Shown here piece after piece: positions 23,270-32,643 of a DNA stretch of 41,414 bases (the stretch's first letter is position 1; each line of letters starts with the position of its first letter). Source of the stretch: Oscillibacter sp. ER4 (GTDB taxonomy: Bacteria; Bacillota; Clostridia; Oscillospirales; Oscillospiraceae); NCBI RefSeq assembly GCF_000765235.1, contig NZ_JPJG01000061.1, positions 1-41,414 of the forward strand. Reading direction: 5' to 3'. The notes below the pieces were generated by a model, which worked only from the letters and a program-made list of their open reading frames with translations, searched no databases and was not told the origin of the DNA. Position numbers and translations under genes: made by a program.

Positions 23270-24601
23270 ATGGGAAAGAGATGTTTGGCGCTGGTGCTGA
23301 CGCTGCTGCTGGCACTCAGCCTGAGCGCCTGCGGCAGCCGGCCGGATAGCACCACTCCCCCCACCGGCAGCGGCGGAGAAAACGACAGCGCATCGCCCAC
23401 ACCTGCATCGCATGACACCACCTATTGGACTGCCGTGCGGTACGAGTCCTACAATCCCTCCTTCGGCCGCACGGAGGTCAGCGCTATGCCCACGGAGAAA
23501 TGGTGGGCGGACCTCTATCTCAATGAGGACGGAACCGCGCTGTTCCGGGAGGCGCTGGGCTTTGGCTACGCCTCCTACCTGATAAACGCCGAATGGTGGC
23601 TGGGGGCGGACAATGCCCTGCGGCTGACCGGAGAGGATACTTACGGAGACTTCGTTGCCATGGACGGACGCAAGGAGAAGGATGGCTCCGTGATGCTGGA
23701 GACCCCTTACGGGAATCGCTTCTATTTTGAGCCGGCGGAACGGCCGGTTTCCGGCGGGGAGCTCTGTATGGCGGATCTGGAGGGGACCTGGCGAATGAGC
23801 GCCGGTGAAGTGGAGGGCGACGAGTTCAGCCCGGAGGAGATGCACATGGCCTCTCTGCTGAACATTGAGCGCTGGTGGTCCGACGATGAGGGCGGCTATA
23901 CCCTGCGTGCCGACTACTACAGCGCCCACCTTTTGGATACGGACGCTCCGGAATACGAGACGGAGGAGGATCTGCTGACGGAAAAGCTGGATGAGCCGCT
24001 GATGTACGGCCTTCCCAACGAGCTTTGGTCCGCTCGGCTCTACGCCGAAGACTCTGAGGCGGAGTACTATGTCACCCTGACGGACCGGAACACCCTGTAC
24101 CTCCGGCAATACGATGAGCCGGACAACGCGCCGGCAGCCCGCACCGCCATCTATACCCGCGAAGAGAGCCTCCTGCCGGAGACGCTGACGTTGGCCCTGG
24201 CGGACGAACCCGATAAGTCGCTGATGTTTTACTGGCGCGACCCGCCTGTGGAGGTGGCGCAGCCGCTGGCGGCGATCCCCATGACCGCGCTGGAGAAGGG
24301 CGGGCAGAACAAGCTGCTGCTGGTGGGACGCTGGTACGCGTCGGATATCCGGTTCTGCACGGGAACGCCCCAGCTGAACGCGGACGGCACCATGCGGGAG
24401 TGGATCACGGATACGGTGCTGTATGAGGGAACGATCCGGATCAACGAACCCCAGTGGTTCTCTCTTACGATTCCGGAGAAAACGGCAAAGCTGTGCCTGT
24501 TCATGAAGCGGCCCTGGGACGAGAGCTGGTTTACCTGGCCCATTACGGATCAGGCTCCGTTTTTTGTCAGCGGAGACACCTTCCTGACGGAGGTAGATTA
24601 G
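23270..24601 (+). CDS. Lipoprotein of unknown function 1
   Basis: A 443-residue protein with a lipoprotein signal (LALSLSAC, Cys about 21), a Ser/Thr/Pro-rich linker (SRPDSTTPPTGSGGEN) and two similar-looking beta-rich domains. Each has short strands around WWADLYLNEDGTALFREAL and ERWWSDDEGGYTLRADYY, like lipocalin-type lipoproteins. Trp and Asp/Glu are very common. No known enzyme motif. The start has no strong ribosome site; coupling to the DUF6935 stop 4 bases upstream probably serves. Two other lipoproteins in the cluster (28312, 32644) have the same signal and Asp/Trp-rich style, which suggests a set of surface partners. Confidence 0.7.
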   Translation: MGKRCLALVLTLLLALSLSACGSRPDSTTPPTGSGGENDSASPTPASHDTTYWTAVRYESYNPSFGRTEVSAMPTEKWWADLYLNEDGTALFREALGFGYASYLINAEWWLGADNALRLTGEDTYGDFVAMDGRKEKDGSVMLETPYGNRFYFEPAERPVSGGELCMADLEGTWRMSAGEVEGDEFSPEEMHMASLLNIERWWSDDEGGYTLRADYYSAHLLDTDAPEYETEEDLLTEKLDEPLMYGLPNELWSARLYAEDSEAEYYVTLTDRNTLYLRQYDEPDNAPAARTAIYTREESLLPETLTLALADEPDKSLMFYWRDPPVEVAQPLAAIPMTALEKGGQNKLLLVGRWYASDIRFCTGTPQLNADGTMREWITDTVLYEGTIRINEPQWFSLTIPEKTAKLCLFMKRPWDESWFTWPITDQAPFFVSGDTFLTEVD

Positions 24602-24685
24602 TGCTCCGCCGCCCTGACGGCGAAGCGGCAGTCATTGCAAGGAAACCATTTCAAACAAAATCAAACAGAAAAGGAGACAGGAACT

Positions 24686-26119
24686 ATGGGACTCATCAAA
24701 GCGGCATTGGGCGCAACTGGCGGCGTGCTGGCCGACCAGTGGAAGGAATACTTCTATTGCGAAGCCATCCCCTCGGATGTGCTGGCGGTAAAGGGCAGGA
24801 AAAAGGCCACGGGCCGGTCCAGCAACAAGCACGGCGACGACAACATCATCACCAACGGCAGCGTGATCGCCATTGCGGACGGCCAGTGCATGCTCATCGT
24901 GGAGCAGGGCAAGGTGGTCGATGTGTGTGCAGAGCCCGGCGAATACACCTACGATATGTCCACCGAGCCGAGCATCTTCTCCGGTGATCTGGGCGATGGC
25001 GTCAAGGACGTGTTCGCCAACATCGGCAAGCGCTTCACCTTCGGCGGCGAGGCCCCCAAGGATCAGCGCATCTACTACTTCAACACCAAGGAGCTGACGG
25101 GCAACAAGTACGGCACGCCCAGTCCCGTTCCCTTCCGCGTGGTGGACCAGCGCGCGGGCATCGATCTCGATATCGGCATCCGCTGCTTCGGCGAGTACAG
25201 CATCCGCCTCAAGAACCCGCTGCTGTTCTACACCAACGTCTGCGGCAACGTCAGCGAGGACTATAAGACCGAGAATATCGCGGGCCAGATGAAAACTGAG
25301 CTGCTGACCGCTCTTCAGCCCGCGTTTGCAAAGATCAGCGAAATGGGCATCCGCTATTCCGCCCTGCCCGGCCACACGCTGGAGCTGGCGGACGCCCTCA
25401 ATGAGCAGCTTTCCGGCAAGTGGCGGGATCTTCGCGGCATGGAGATCGTCTCCTTCGGCGTTTCCAGCGTGAAGGCCAACGAGGAAGACGAGCAGATGAT
25501 CAAGGAACTGCAGCGCAACGCGGCCTTCATGGACCCCACCCGCGCGGCGGCGCACCTTGTCGGCTCGCAGGGCGACGCAATGAAGGCGGCAGCCGCCAAC
25601 ACAGGCGCAGGCCCCGCCATGGCCTTCATGGGCATGGGCATGGCCGGTCAGGCAGGCGGCATGAACGCACAGAACATCTTCCAGATGGGTCAGCAGCAAC
25701 AGATGCAGATGCAGCAGCAGGCGGCGCAGCCCGCTCCCGCTCCGACGGTGCAGGGCTGGACCTGTTCCTGCGGCCAGAGCGGCATCACCGGCAACTTCTG
25801 CCCCAACTGCGGCAGCAAGAAGCCTGAGCCCAAGCCCGCCGGCGATAGCTGGAAATGCGCCTGCGGCGCCACCGCCACCGGAAAGTTCTGCCCGGAGTGC
25901 GGCAAGCCTAAGCCCGCCGCGGCGGCGGACGGCTGGACGTGTTCCTGCGGCGCGGTGAACAAGGGCAAGTTCTGCTCTGAGTGCGGCGCGAAAAAGCCCG
26001 CCGGCGTCCCCCAGTATAAATGTGACAAGTGCGGCTGGGAGCCTGCCGACCCCAAGCATCCCCCCAAGTTCTGCCCCGAGTGCGGCGATCCCTTTGACGA
26101 TGGGGACATCGTTGGATGA
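24686..26119 (+). CDS. SPFH-domain protein with four C-terminal zinc ribbons (YdjI type)
   Basis: A 477-residue protein. Residues 1-300 are an SPFH/band-7-like domain of the virion-core type (LADQWKEYFYCEAIPSDVLA, NIITNGSVIAIADGQCM, EPGEYTYDMSTEPS, FRVVDQRAGIDLDIGIRCFG). A Met/Gln/Ala-rich linker follows at about 315-350. Four zinc knuckles then fit CxC...CxxC or CxxC...CxxC: CSCG..CPNCG, CACG..CPECG, CSCG..CSECG, CDKCG..CPECG (about 357-470). In B. subtilis the relative YdjI brings PspA to membrane sites. ATG 24686 has AAGGAGA 8 bases upstream; the frame opens earlier. Its stop overlaps the next start (ATGA). No pspA gene is present. Confidence 0.82.
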   Translation: MGLIKAALGATGGVLADQWKEYFYCEAIPSDVLAVKGRKKATGRSSNKHGDDNIITNGSVIAIADGQCMLIVEQGKVVDVCAEPGEYTYDMSTEPSIFSGDLGDGVKDVFANIGKRFTFGGEAPKDQRIYYFNTKELTGNKYGTPSPVPFRVVDQRAGIDLDIGIRCFGEYSIRLKNPLLFYTNVCGNVSEDYKTENIAGQMKTELLTALQPAFAKISEMGIRYSALPGHTLELADALNEQLSGKWRDLRGMEIVSFGVSSVKANEEDEQMIKELQRNAAFMDPTRAAAHLVGSQGDAMKAAAANTGAGPAMAFMGMGMAGQAGGMNAQNIFQMGQQQQMQMQQQAAQPAPAPTVQGWTCSCGQSGITGNFCPNCGSKKPEPKPAGDSWKCACGATATGKFCPECGKPKPAAAADGWTCSCGAVNKGKFCSECGAKKPAGVPQYKCDKCGWEPADPKHPPKFCPECGDPFDDGDIVG

Positions 26120-26631
26120 AGCGCCGGATGGTCTGGATCCTTCTGGCGGGGATACTCGTAGGTTTAGCCCTTTCCGGGCTCTATAAGCACTTTGTCACAG
26201 ACCGGATCATGGACGGGGGCGACGGCATGGAAAATCCGGATGCCGCGTTCCCACTGGACGGCGACCATACCTATGTGGACAATTCCGTCCTCTGGCCCGT
26301 GCTGGAGGGAGCGTGGGAAAGTGAAGACGGCCGCTGGCAGGCCGACATCGGCGAAGAGAGCGGCATCGTTCTCAGCGCGGACGGCGAGACCGTCTTGGCG
26401 TCCCCCCTCGATTTTGCCTATCTCCGGCCGGGCAAGGTCGTCTGGACGGAGCTGGAAGTAGAGGAGCGCGAGCTTGTGACGCCGGACGGTGCTTCACTTG
26501 GCAGGATCAAGGAATTTGGCTATGAGGCATCGGACGGCGAGGGCAGCGGAACGCTGGAGCTGACGCTGGAACGGCCGGACGAGAGTGAAGAAACGGTGAC
26601 ATTCCAAAAAATACAGGAACAGGAGCAATAG
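26116..26631 (+). CDS. Small membrane-anchored protein of unknown function
   Basis: A 171-residue protein with one N-terminal membrane segment (MVWILLAGILVGLALSGLY) and an outside, acidic beta-rich part (LEGAWESEDGRWQADIG...ESGIVLSADGETVLASPLDF). No Cys follows the segment, so it is an anchored rather than a lipid-linked protein. Its GAWES/DGRW repeat style is close to that of the lipoproteins at 23270 and 28312. Start ATG 26116 overlaps the SPFH stop, so the two are coupled. No function is recognised. Confidence 0.68.
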   Translation: MKRRMVWILLAGILVGLALSGLYKHFVTDRIMDGGDGMENPDAAFPLDGDHTYVDNSVLWPVLEGAWESEDGRWQADIGEESGIVLSADGETVLASPLDFAYLRPGKVVWTELEVEERELVTPDGASLGRIKEFGYEASDGEGSGTLELTLERPDESEETVTFQKIQEQEQ

Positions 26632-26634
26632 ATC

Positions 26635-27483
26635 ATGGGCTTATTTGATAAGAAGTACTGCGACATCTGCGGCGAGAAGATCGGCCTTCTCGGCAACCGC
26701 AAGTTAGAGGACGGCAATCTCTGCAAGGACTGCGCGAAAAAGCTTTCGCCGTGGTTCAGCGACCGCCGCCGTTCCACGGTGGAGGACATCAAAGGGCAGC
26801 TTGCCTACCGCGAGGAAAACCGGGAAAAGGCGGCGCAGTTCCGCACCACCCGCTCATTCGGCGAGGATCGGAAGGTGCTGCTGGACGAGGATCACCGCTG
26901 GTTCACCGTCACCCGCGCGCGGGATCTGGCGGAGGCCAACCCCGATATTCTGGACTTTGATGCCATCACCGGCTGCCGAATGGACATTGATGAGAGCCGC
27001 ACAGAGCTGACGCGCGAGGACGCAGACGGCAAGGAAGTGAGCTATGTTCCGCCCCGCTACGAGTATTCCTACGACTTTTTCCTTGTCATCTCCGTCCGCC
27101 ACCCCTACTTTGACGAGATGCGCTTTTCGCTCAACAGCAGCTCTGTGTACTATGAACCGCAGAAACTGCCGCAGCGCGCTCCGATGAGTCACGCGCCGAT
27201 GGATCGACCCTCGGGACGCCCCAAGATGATCAATGCGAGCCGTTTCGATCCGGAGGACTGTGCGGAGTACCGCAAGTATCGTCAGATGGGCGACGAGATC
27301 TGCCAAGCGCTTGAGCAGGCGCGCAGCGGCGGCAAGCAGCCTGCCGGCGCTGCACCGGAAGAGAACATCATCATGCGCGAAGCTGCGCAGGACATTCCTG
27401 CGGCAGGCCCCTGGACGTGTCCCGCCTGCGGCGGCGCCAACACGGGCAAATTCTGCGAATACTGCGGCTCCCCCCGCCCCTGA
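26635..27483 (+). CDS. DUF4428-type zinc-ribbon protein
   Basis: A 282-residue soluble protein. An N-terminal zinc site, YCDICGEKIG...LCKDC (about 8-33), fits DUF4428. A mixed alpha/beta middle (HRWFTVTRARDLAEANPDIL, YEYSYDFFLVISVRHPYFDE) follows. A last zinc ribbon, WTCPACGGANTGKFCEYCG, ends the protein and looks like those in the SPFH gene next door. It starts 4 bases after the membrane-protein stop. DUF4428 proteins often accompany SPFH and TPM genes in Firmicutes; the reaction is unknown. The shared C-terminal ribbon type suggests it binds the same partner as the SPFH protein (inference). Confidence 0.75.
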   Translation: MGLFDKKYCDICGEKIGLLGNRKLEDGNLCKDCAKKLSPWFSDRRRSTVEDIKGQLAYREENREKAAQFRTTRSFGEDRKVLLDEDHRWFTVTRARDLAEANPDILDFDAITGCRMDIDESRTELTREDADGKEVSYVPPRYEYSYDFFLVISVRHPYFDEMRFSLNSSSVYYEPQKLPQRAPMSHAPMDRPSGRPKMINASRFDPEDCAEYRKYRQMGDEICQALEQARSGGKQPAGAAPEENIIMREAAQDIPAAGPWTCPACGGANTGKFCEYCGSPRP

Positions 27484-27597
27484 CACCCGGCGCCGCGCAG
27501 CACGGACACTGCCGCGGCAGGAAACAGACAACACATGGGAACACCCCTTCGAGGGATTAACAATATATAAATACAAAAATTTTAGGAGGAAACGATT

Positions 27598-28254
27598 ATG
27601 GCTAACCTGACCGAAAATTTGAAGGACTCTATGACCGCAACCTTCCCCCGCGAATTCGATATCCCCAACGCAATGACGATCCAGGAGATCTATGACAAGC
27701 TGAACGCCCGCGCTGCGGCATTCCAGATGCCGTTTTCCGTCAAGGGCGGTATTCCCGGCGAGCGCGTCGTCTTTGAGAAGGAACCAAACCTTGATGTTAT
27801 CATCTGGCTCCACGTCAAGGATGGCACGCACATCAAGATCACGCCTGTCACGCAGGATAGCAGCGCCAAGATCAACGGCATCGACGTCGGCAAAAACAGC
27901 GTGATGCGCAAGGGCGTCAAGGGCGTTGCCAGCAGACCACTGCTGCAGGGCCAGTACATCGACGGTGTGACCGACACCATCAAGAAAATCCTTGCCGACG
28001 AGACGGTTCCCGACTATGTGGCGCCCGCGGTAATGCCCGGCGCGGATAAGCCCCTGAACTGGCTGACCCTCCTGCTGCTGTGCATCTTTGTCGGCGGCGC
28101 GGGCATCCACCGCTTCTATGCGGGCAAGATCGGCACGGGTATTCTCTACCTGTTTACCGGCGGCCTGTTCGGTATCGGCTGGCTCATCGACCTCGTCAAG
28201 ATCGCCACCGGGAAATTCACGGATAAGAACGGCAATGTCGTTCAAAAGGCATAA
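27598..28254 (+). CDS. TM2-domain membrane protein
   Basis: A 218-residue protein. The first 140 residues are soluble, with an alpha/beta look (VFEKEPNLDVIIWLHVKDGT, INGIDVGKNSVMRKG). The last third is a TM2 domain: LLLLCIFVGGAGIHRFYAGK, then GILYLFTGGLFGIGWLIDLVK, two membrane segments joined by a short polar loop with the G-x-HRFY motif of the family. TM2 proteins are little studied; the fold sits in the membrane with both ends inside. AGGAGG lies before ATG 27598. The 114-base gap in front is AT-rich near its end (AATATATAAATA) and may hold an internal promoter. Confidence 0.82.
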   Translation: MANLTENLKDSMTATFPREFDIPNAMTIQEIYDKLNARAAAFQMPFSVKGGIPGERVVFEKEPNLDVIIWLHVKDGTHIKITPVTQDSSAKINGIDVGKNSVMRKGVKGVASRPLLQGQYIDGVTDTIKKILADETVPDYVAPAVMPGADKPLNWLTLLLLCIFVGGAGIHRFYAGKIGTGILYLFTGGLFGIGWLIDLVKIATGKFTDKNGNVVQKA

Positions 28255-28311
28255 TGCCGCCGCCTGAAGCGCAGATCGCGGAACCACAGGATCGATGATA
28301 AGGAGTTCACT

Positions 28312-30057
28312 ATGAAAAAAATCGTTTCTCTTGCACTGGCATTGGTGCTGGTGCTCTCCCTTACCGCCTGCGGCGGTAAGGATGGCGGGAAATCCGCCGA
28401 CCCCAACCTCGGCAAATACATCGGCACAGAGTTCTCCAGCGACGGCGACAGTTGGTATTCCTTAGCCGACCTCTATGACGGCGAGTGCTATATCGAGCTC
28501 AAGAGCGACGGCAAGGGCGTGTTCTGCCTCGGCGGCGAGGCGACCGACATCAAGTGGTCGCTCGAAAGCGACGGCGCTTTGACGCTCAAGCGCGACGGTT
28601 TGGAAAGCAATGGCCTTTTACAGGACGGCTGCATCATGCTCGACGATCTCTGGGGCAACGAGGTTTACACCCTCTACGAGAAGGAAGATGCCGACTCCTC
28701 GCCGGAAAAGACCGGTGATACGCTGCTGGACTGGTGGAACGGCGACTGGTACGGCTGGTGGAAGATGACCGGCTGCTCGGGCTATTACGAAGACATGGAG
28801 GGCGACTGGTGGGATATCTGCGGCAATATTGACATCGGCGCGGACAAGACCGGCGTCGTCCGTCTCTGGGATGAGGACTACTCAAGAGACAGCCTCATGG
28901 CGAAGGTGAATGTCACCCTGAGCACCGCCGGCACCGGTGAGCACGGCACGATGACCTCTGAGGACGGCCAGTTCACGGATATCGCTATCGAGCACGCGGA
29001 CTGGATCGTTGACCCTGGCCTGGCGGATCGGGATGATCTCATCTGCATCGACGGCTACTACGAAAACGGCGACGATGAGTTCTACTACGAGATCTATCTG
29101 CGCCCGTGGGGAACCTACTGGGACGACGCAGATGAGGATTCTCGCCCCAAGTCCTACGACGACTGGTATCTGCCCCTCATCAAGGCGGGCAAGTCCATGC
29201 CGGACGCCATCGGCGCGGACGCCCCGGCAAGCAGCGGCGATACGAAGCCCACAACGCCGGGTACCGATTCAAATGCTCCCAGCGGTACCGGCCTTGTGAG
29301 CGAGGAAGCGGTGCAGAAGGGCTACGTGTGGATGAACGAGGTCAATAACAATATTTTTGACACCACCTACGAAGGCCTCGTCGACTACTTCGGCGTGGAG
29401 GGCGAGTTCGTCAAGGAAGAGTACAGCGACCACATGAAGAGGAACCAGCGCTACTACAAGTGGGTCTCGAAGGACGATCCCAGCCACTACGTCTACGTCA
29501 ACTTCGCCGAGGAGGAACCGGGCGTTTATAAGGTCAGCGCCTTCAACACCAGCGGCTTCTCCGGCAAGGAAGCCATCGAAAAGTATCTTGACACCGTGAA
29601 GGCTGAGGCGGCTGAGGCGGATAAGGCAGCCACCGCAAACGCCAAGATGAAGGACTTCTCCGTAACCGTCACGCAGTTCGCGCACGATGATGTCGCGGTC
29701 AAGATCACGACGAAGATCCCCGAGTCCGGCTGGTCGTATGACGAGGGAAAGAAATGCCTTGTGGAAAACGACGATCCCACAGCCTTCGGCGCGGGCGCCA
29801 TCAGATTCGAGGTAAGAGCCAATGTGGAGGACTTCGACTACTACAAGGACAGCTTTGAAAACTATCAGGATATCGATGATCGCGTGATCGGCGGTATCAC
29901 CTTCAAGGGCCGCACCTACAAGCGCATCGGCTACGACTGGATCGAGTACGTCGCGCAGATCGACGATGGGCGTGCGCTGTCCATCGGACTGACAGATATT
30001 GACTGCGTTCCGGGTACGATGCCCGACGTCATCCTCAGCGGCATGACGATCAAGTAA
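28312..30057 (+). CDS. Lipoprotein of unknown function 2
   Basis: A 581-residue lipoprotein (LVLSLTAC, Cys about 20). The N-terminal part has beta repeats rich in Gly, Asp and Trp: YIELKSDGKGVFCLGGEATD, WWNGDWYGWWKM, WWDICGNIDIGADKTGVVRL. A Pro/Thr/Ser linker sits at about 300-325 (TKPTTPGTDSN). The C-terminal part has YFGVEGEFVKEEYSD...YYKWVSKDD and a beta-rich tail (FEVRANVEDFDYYKDSFENY). No enzyme motif. AAGGAG precedes the ATG. A GC-rich terminator follows, so the cluster may be two or more transcripts. Confidence 0.72.
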   Translation: MKKIVSLALALVLVLSLTACGGKDGGKSADPNLGKYIGTEFSSDGDSWYSLADLYDGECYIELKSDGKGVFCLGGEATDIKWSLESDGALTLKRDGLESNGLLQDGCIMLDDLWGNEVYTLYEKEDADSSPEKTGDTLLDWWNGDWYGWWKMTGCSGYYEDMEGDWWDICGNIDIGADKTGVVRLWDEDYSRDSLMAKVNVTLSTAGTGEHGTMTSEDGQFTDIAIEHADWIVDPGLADRDDLICIDGYYENGDDEFYYEIYLRPWGTYWDDADEDSRPKSYDDWYLPLIKAGKSMPDAIGADAPASSGDTKPTTPGTDSNAPSGTGLVSEEAVQKGYVWMNEVNNNIFDTTYEGLVDYFGVEGEFVKEEYSDHMKRNQRYYKWVSKDDPSHYVYVNFAEEEPGVYKVSAFNTSGFSGKEAIEKYLDTVKAEAAEADKAATANAKMKDFSVTVTQFAHDDVAVKITTKIPESGWSYDEGKKCLVENDDPTAFGAGAIRFEVRANVEDFDYYKDSFENYQDIDDRVIGGITFKGRTYKRIGYDWIEYVAQIDDGRALSIGLTDIDCVPGTMPDVILSGMTIK

Positions 30058-30097
30058 GTTCATCGGTATATTTTGCCTGACCACAGCGTATCAAACG

Positions 30098-30124
30098 GCG
30101 CCCGCCCGCAGCGCGGGCGGGCGC
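30098..30124 (+). terminator. Terminator inside the envelope cluster
   Basis: A perfect 12-bp stem GCGCCCGCCCGC / GCGGGCGGGCGC with loop AGC, followed by TTCCTTG, 40 bases after the lipoprotein stop. It splits the cluster before the zinc-ribbon membrane gene. Confidence 0.75.
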
Positions 30125-30160
30125 TTCCTTGTGAGAAAAAAGAAAGAGGTGGAACCATCT

Positions 30161-31300
30161 ATGCCAACACAGGTAACCAACTATCAATGCCCCGGCTGCA
30201 CCGGTCCGCTGCACTTCGTAGGCGCTTCCGGTAAGCTGGAGTGCGAATACTGCGGCGCGAGTTACGACGTTGCAGAGATCGAGGCGCTCTACGCGGAGAA
30301 AGAAGAGAAGGCCGCGGCGGCGCAGCAGGCGGCTGAAGAAAAGGCCGCGGAGCAGAAGAAAGCGTCCGCCGACGGCGGCGATTGGGATACCTCCGGCTTC
30401 AGCGACGACTGGGGCGAGGAGGGTGCGCACATGAAAGCGTACAGCTGCCCCAGCTGCGGTGCGGAGCTCATCTGCGATGAGAGCACGGCGGCAACGTCCT
30501 GCCCCTATTGCGGCAACCCCACGGTGGTGCCGGGGCAGTTTTCCGGAGAGCTGAAGCCGGACTTCATCCTCCCCTTCAAGCTCAGCAGGGAAGATGCCAT
30601 CAAGGCGCTCAGAGAGCACTACAAGGGGAAGATTCTTCTGCCTAAGACCTTTACCAACGAAAACCACGTGCAGGAGATCCGCGGCGTTTACGTCCCCTTC
30701 TGGATGTTTGACGGCAAGGCGATGGGCGACGCCCGTTATGAGGCCACCCGATCCCACAGCTATACCTCCGGCGATTACGAGATCACGAAAACGGAGCACT
30801 TCGACATCTACCGCGCCGGCTCCGTCACCTTTGAGAAGGTGCCGGTGGATGCCTCCAGCAAAATGCCGGACGATCACATGGATTCCATCGAACCCTACGA
30901 TTATGAGGGCTTGAAAAGCTTTTCCACAGCCTACCTTCCCGGCTTTCTTGCCGACAAGTACGATGTGAGCGTGGAGGAGAGCCGCGAGCGTGCGGATCAG
31001 CGCTGCGAGGGCACGCTGGACGCCGCGCTGCGCGGCAGCGTGAAGGGCTACGATACCTGCACCCGTCTGACCGGCAGCACGGATCTGGCGCGGGGCAAGG
31101 TACATTACGCCCTCATGCCCGTGTGGATGCTCAATACCAAGTGGCAGGGAAAGGACTTTCTCTTTGCCATGAACGGGCAGACCGGAAAGCTGGTCGGCGA
31201 CCTGCCGGTCAGCTGGGGAAAATTCTGGGGCATGTTTGCCGGCATTGCGGCACTCCTTTCAATCGTCGGCTCTATCGGAGCCACGCTGCTGATGCTGTAA
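30161..31300 (+). CDS. TFIIB-type zinc-ribbon membrane protein (YdjG type)
   Basis: A 379-residue protein. Zinc ribbon 1: C10xxC13...C28xxC31. A Lys/Ala/Glu helix (YAEKEEKAAAAQQAAEEKAA) joins it to ribbon 2, CPSCG...CPYCG (about 98-122). A beta-rich middle (VYVPFWMFDGKAMGDARYEA) and a single C-terminal membrane segment (MFAGIAALLSIVGSIGATLL) follow. This is the layout of B. subtilis YdjG, which sits in the membrane and helps recruit YdjI and PspA. ATG 30161 has GAGGTGG 8 bases upstream; a GTG at 30131 in the same frame lacks one. The next gene starts 15 bases after its stop. Confidence 0.8.
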   Translation: MPTQVTNYQCPGCTGPLHFVGASGKLECEYCGASYDVAEIEALYAEKEEKAAAAQQAAEEKAAEQKKASADGGDWDTSGFSDDWGEEGAHMKAYSCPSCGAELICDESTAATSCPYCGNPTVVPGQFSGELKPDFILPFKLSREDAIKALREHYKGKILLPKTFTNENHVQEIRGVYVPFWMFDGKAMGDARYEATRSHSYTSGDYEITKTEHFDIYRAGSVTFEKVPVDASSKMPDDHMDSIEPYDYEGLKSFSTAYLPGFLADKYDVSVEESRERADQRCEGTLDAALRGSVKGYDTCTRLTGSTDLARGKVHYALMPVWMLNTKWQGKDFLFAMNGQTGKLVGDLPVSWGKFWGMFAGIAALLSIVGSIGATLLML

Positions 31301-31315
31301 CAAGGGGGGACGGAC

Positions 31316-32629
31316 ATGAAAAAAAGAATGACAGCTTTGCTGACCACGCTTTTGCTGGCGCTGGCTTTGTGCGTCCCCGCCATGGCGGCGGTGGAGTACG
31401 GCGCGATTTACGATGAGACCGAGGTGCTCGGCTCCGTGGAATTGACCTATCAGGGGGAGCAGACGCTCCCGCAGCTTACGGAAGCGCTCGGCATTGACCT
31501 GCGGGTGGATGTATTTACCGACGAGGGCGTGGAAAATAGCAGCGTCTCGGATATCGCGGTGTATGTCTATGAGAATTCCGGCTACGGCTGCGGCGAGAAA
31601 AGGGACGGTGTCTCGCTGACGCTGCTGCTGCGCGGCACGGAGAACGGCGCTTACACGCTCTCGGAGACGGATTGGTGCGTGTATGCCCTTCTTGATACGG
31701 CGCGAGGCAGCGCACAGGAACTGTCCGACGTTGTACGCGACGCGGTGTCGCCCTACATGGTCCAGCGCGCATGGAACGGCGAGGACATGACCATGAGCGC
31801 CACGGCGCTCTCGCAGGCGGTGGGCGCCATGGCGGAGAGCGTGGAGAACTACCTCCAGGCAGGCGCCTCGCCGGAAGTCACCGGCGATGATGCTGAGGCG
31901 CAGACGCCGGAGCAGACCGGCGCCGATATGAACTATATCTTCGATCTCAGCGACCAGCTTTCCTTCGAGGAGTGGGCGGAACTGGAAGCACGGGCTTCGG
32001 ACATTTCCCAGCGCCACGGGTGCGGTGTTTATGTTGCTTTTGTGAATGACTTCACGGAGTACGGCGGCGGGAACGATGTTTACAAAACCACCTATCAGCT
32101 CTATCACGCCAATGAGCTGGGCATGGGCGAGAACCGGGACGGCATTATCATCCTGCTGAGCATGGACGAGCGCGACTATGCCATGTTCGTCTACGGCAAA
32201 AACGCGGAATATGCGTTCAATAAGTACGGTCAGGAGCAGCTGGAGGATGCCTTCCTCGGTTACTTCGGCGACAACGACTGGTACGGCGGTGCTTCCCATT
32301 ATCTGGATACCTGCGATGAGTATCTGACCCTTGCGGAAGAGGGAGATCCCGTGCGGAAGAATACTCTTCCGATGTACCTCATTGTTGTGGCGGCCTCCTG
32401 CATGATATCCGGCTTCATCTGCATCATGCTCAAGTGGAAGATGCAGACCGTCCATAAGAAGGTAGAGGCCGACGAGTATGTCGCCGCGGGCGGCCTGACG
32501 CTGACAAAGCAGTACGACCGCTACACCCACACCACCGAAACTCGCACCAAGATCAGTTCCGATTCTGACAGCGGCAGTACCAGCAGCTGCAGCGGTGGAG
32601 GCGGCAGCGGCCGCAGCGGAAAGTTCTGA
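31316..32629 (+). CDS. Tandem TPM-domain membrane protein (YdjH type)
   Basis: A 437-residue exported, membrane-tethered protein. Signal peptide 1-23 (cut after AMA). Domain 1 (about 25-160; VEYGAIYDETEVLG, DIAVYVYENSGYGCGEKRDG) looks like a divergent TPM domain. Domain 2 (about 205-335; DMNYIFDLSDQLSFEEWAEL, GMGENRDGIIILLSMDERDY) is a better one. A membrane segment (LIVVAASCMISGFICIML) follows, then a tail ending SCSGGGGSGRSGKF, typical of the family. TPM (YgcG) relatives include B. subtilis YdjH. It pairs with YdjG, as in ydjGH. The duplication of the TPM domain in one chain is uncommon in what I know. Confidence 0.8.
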   Translation: MKKRMTALLTTLLLALALCVPAMAAVEYGAIYDETEVLGSVELTYQGEQTLPQLTEALGIDLRVDVFTDEGVENSSVSDIAVYVYENSGYGCGEKRDGVSLTLLLRGTENGAYTLSETDWCVYALLDTARGSAQELSDVVRDAVSPYMVQRAWNGEDMTMSATALSQAVGAMAESVENYLQAGASPEVTGDDAEAQTPEQTGADMNYIFDLSDQLSFEEWAELEARASDISQRHGCGVYVAFVNDFTEYGGGNDVYKTTYQLYHANELGMGENRDGIIILLSMDERDYAMFVYGKNAEYAFNKYGQEQLEDAFLGYFGDNDWYGGASHYLDTCDEYLTLAEEGDPVRKNTLPMYLIVVAASCMISGFICIMLKWKMQTVHKKVEADEYVAAGGLTLTKQYDRYTHTTETRTKISSDSDSGSTSSCSGGGGSGRSGKF

Positions 32630-32643
32630 GAAGGAGGCGGACG

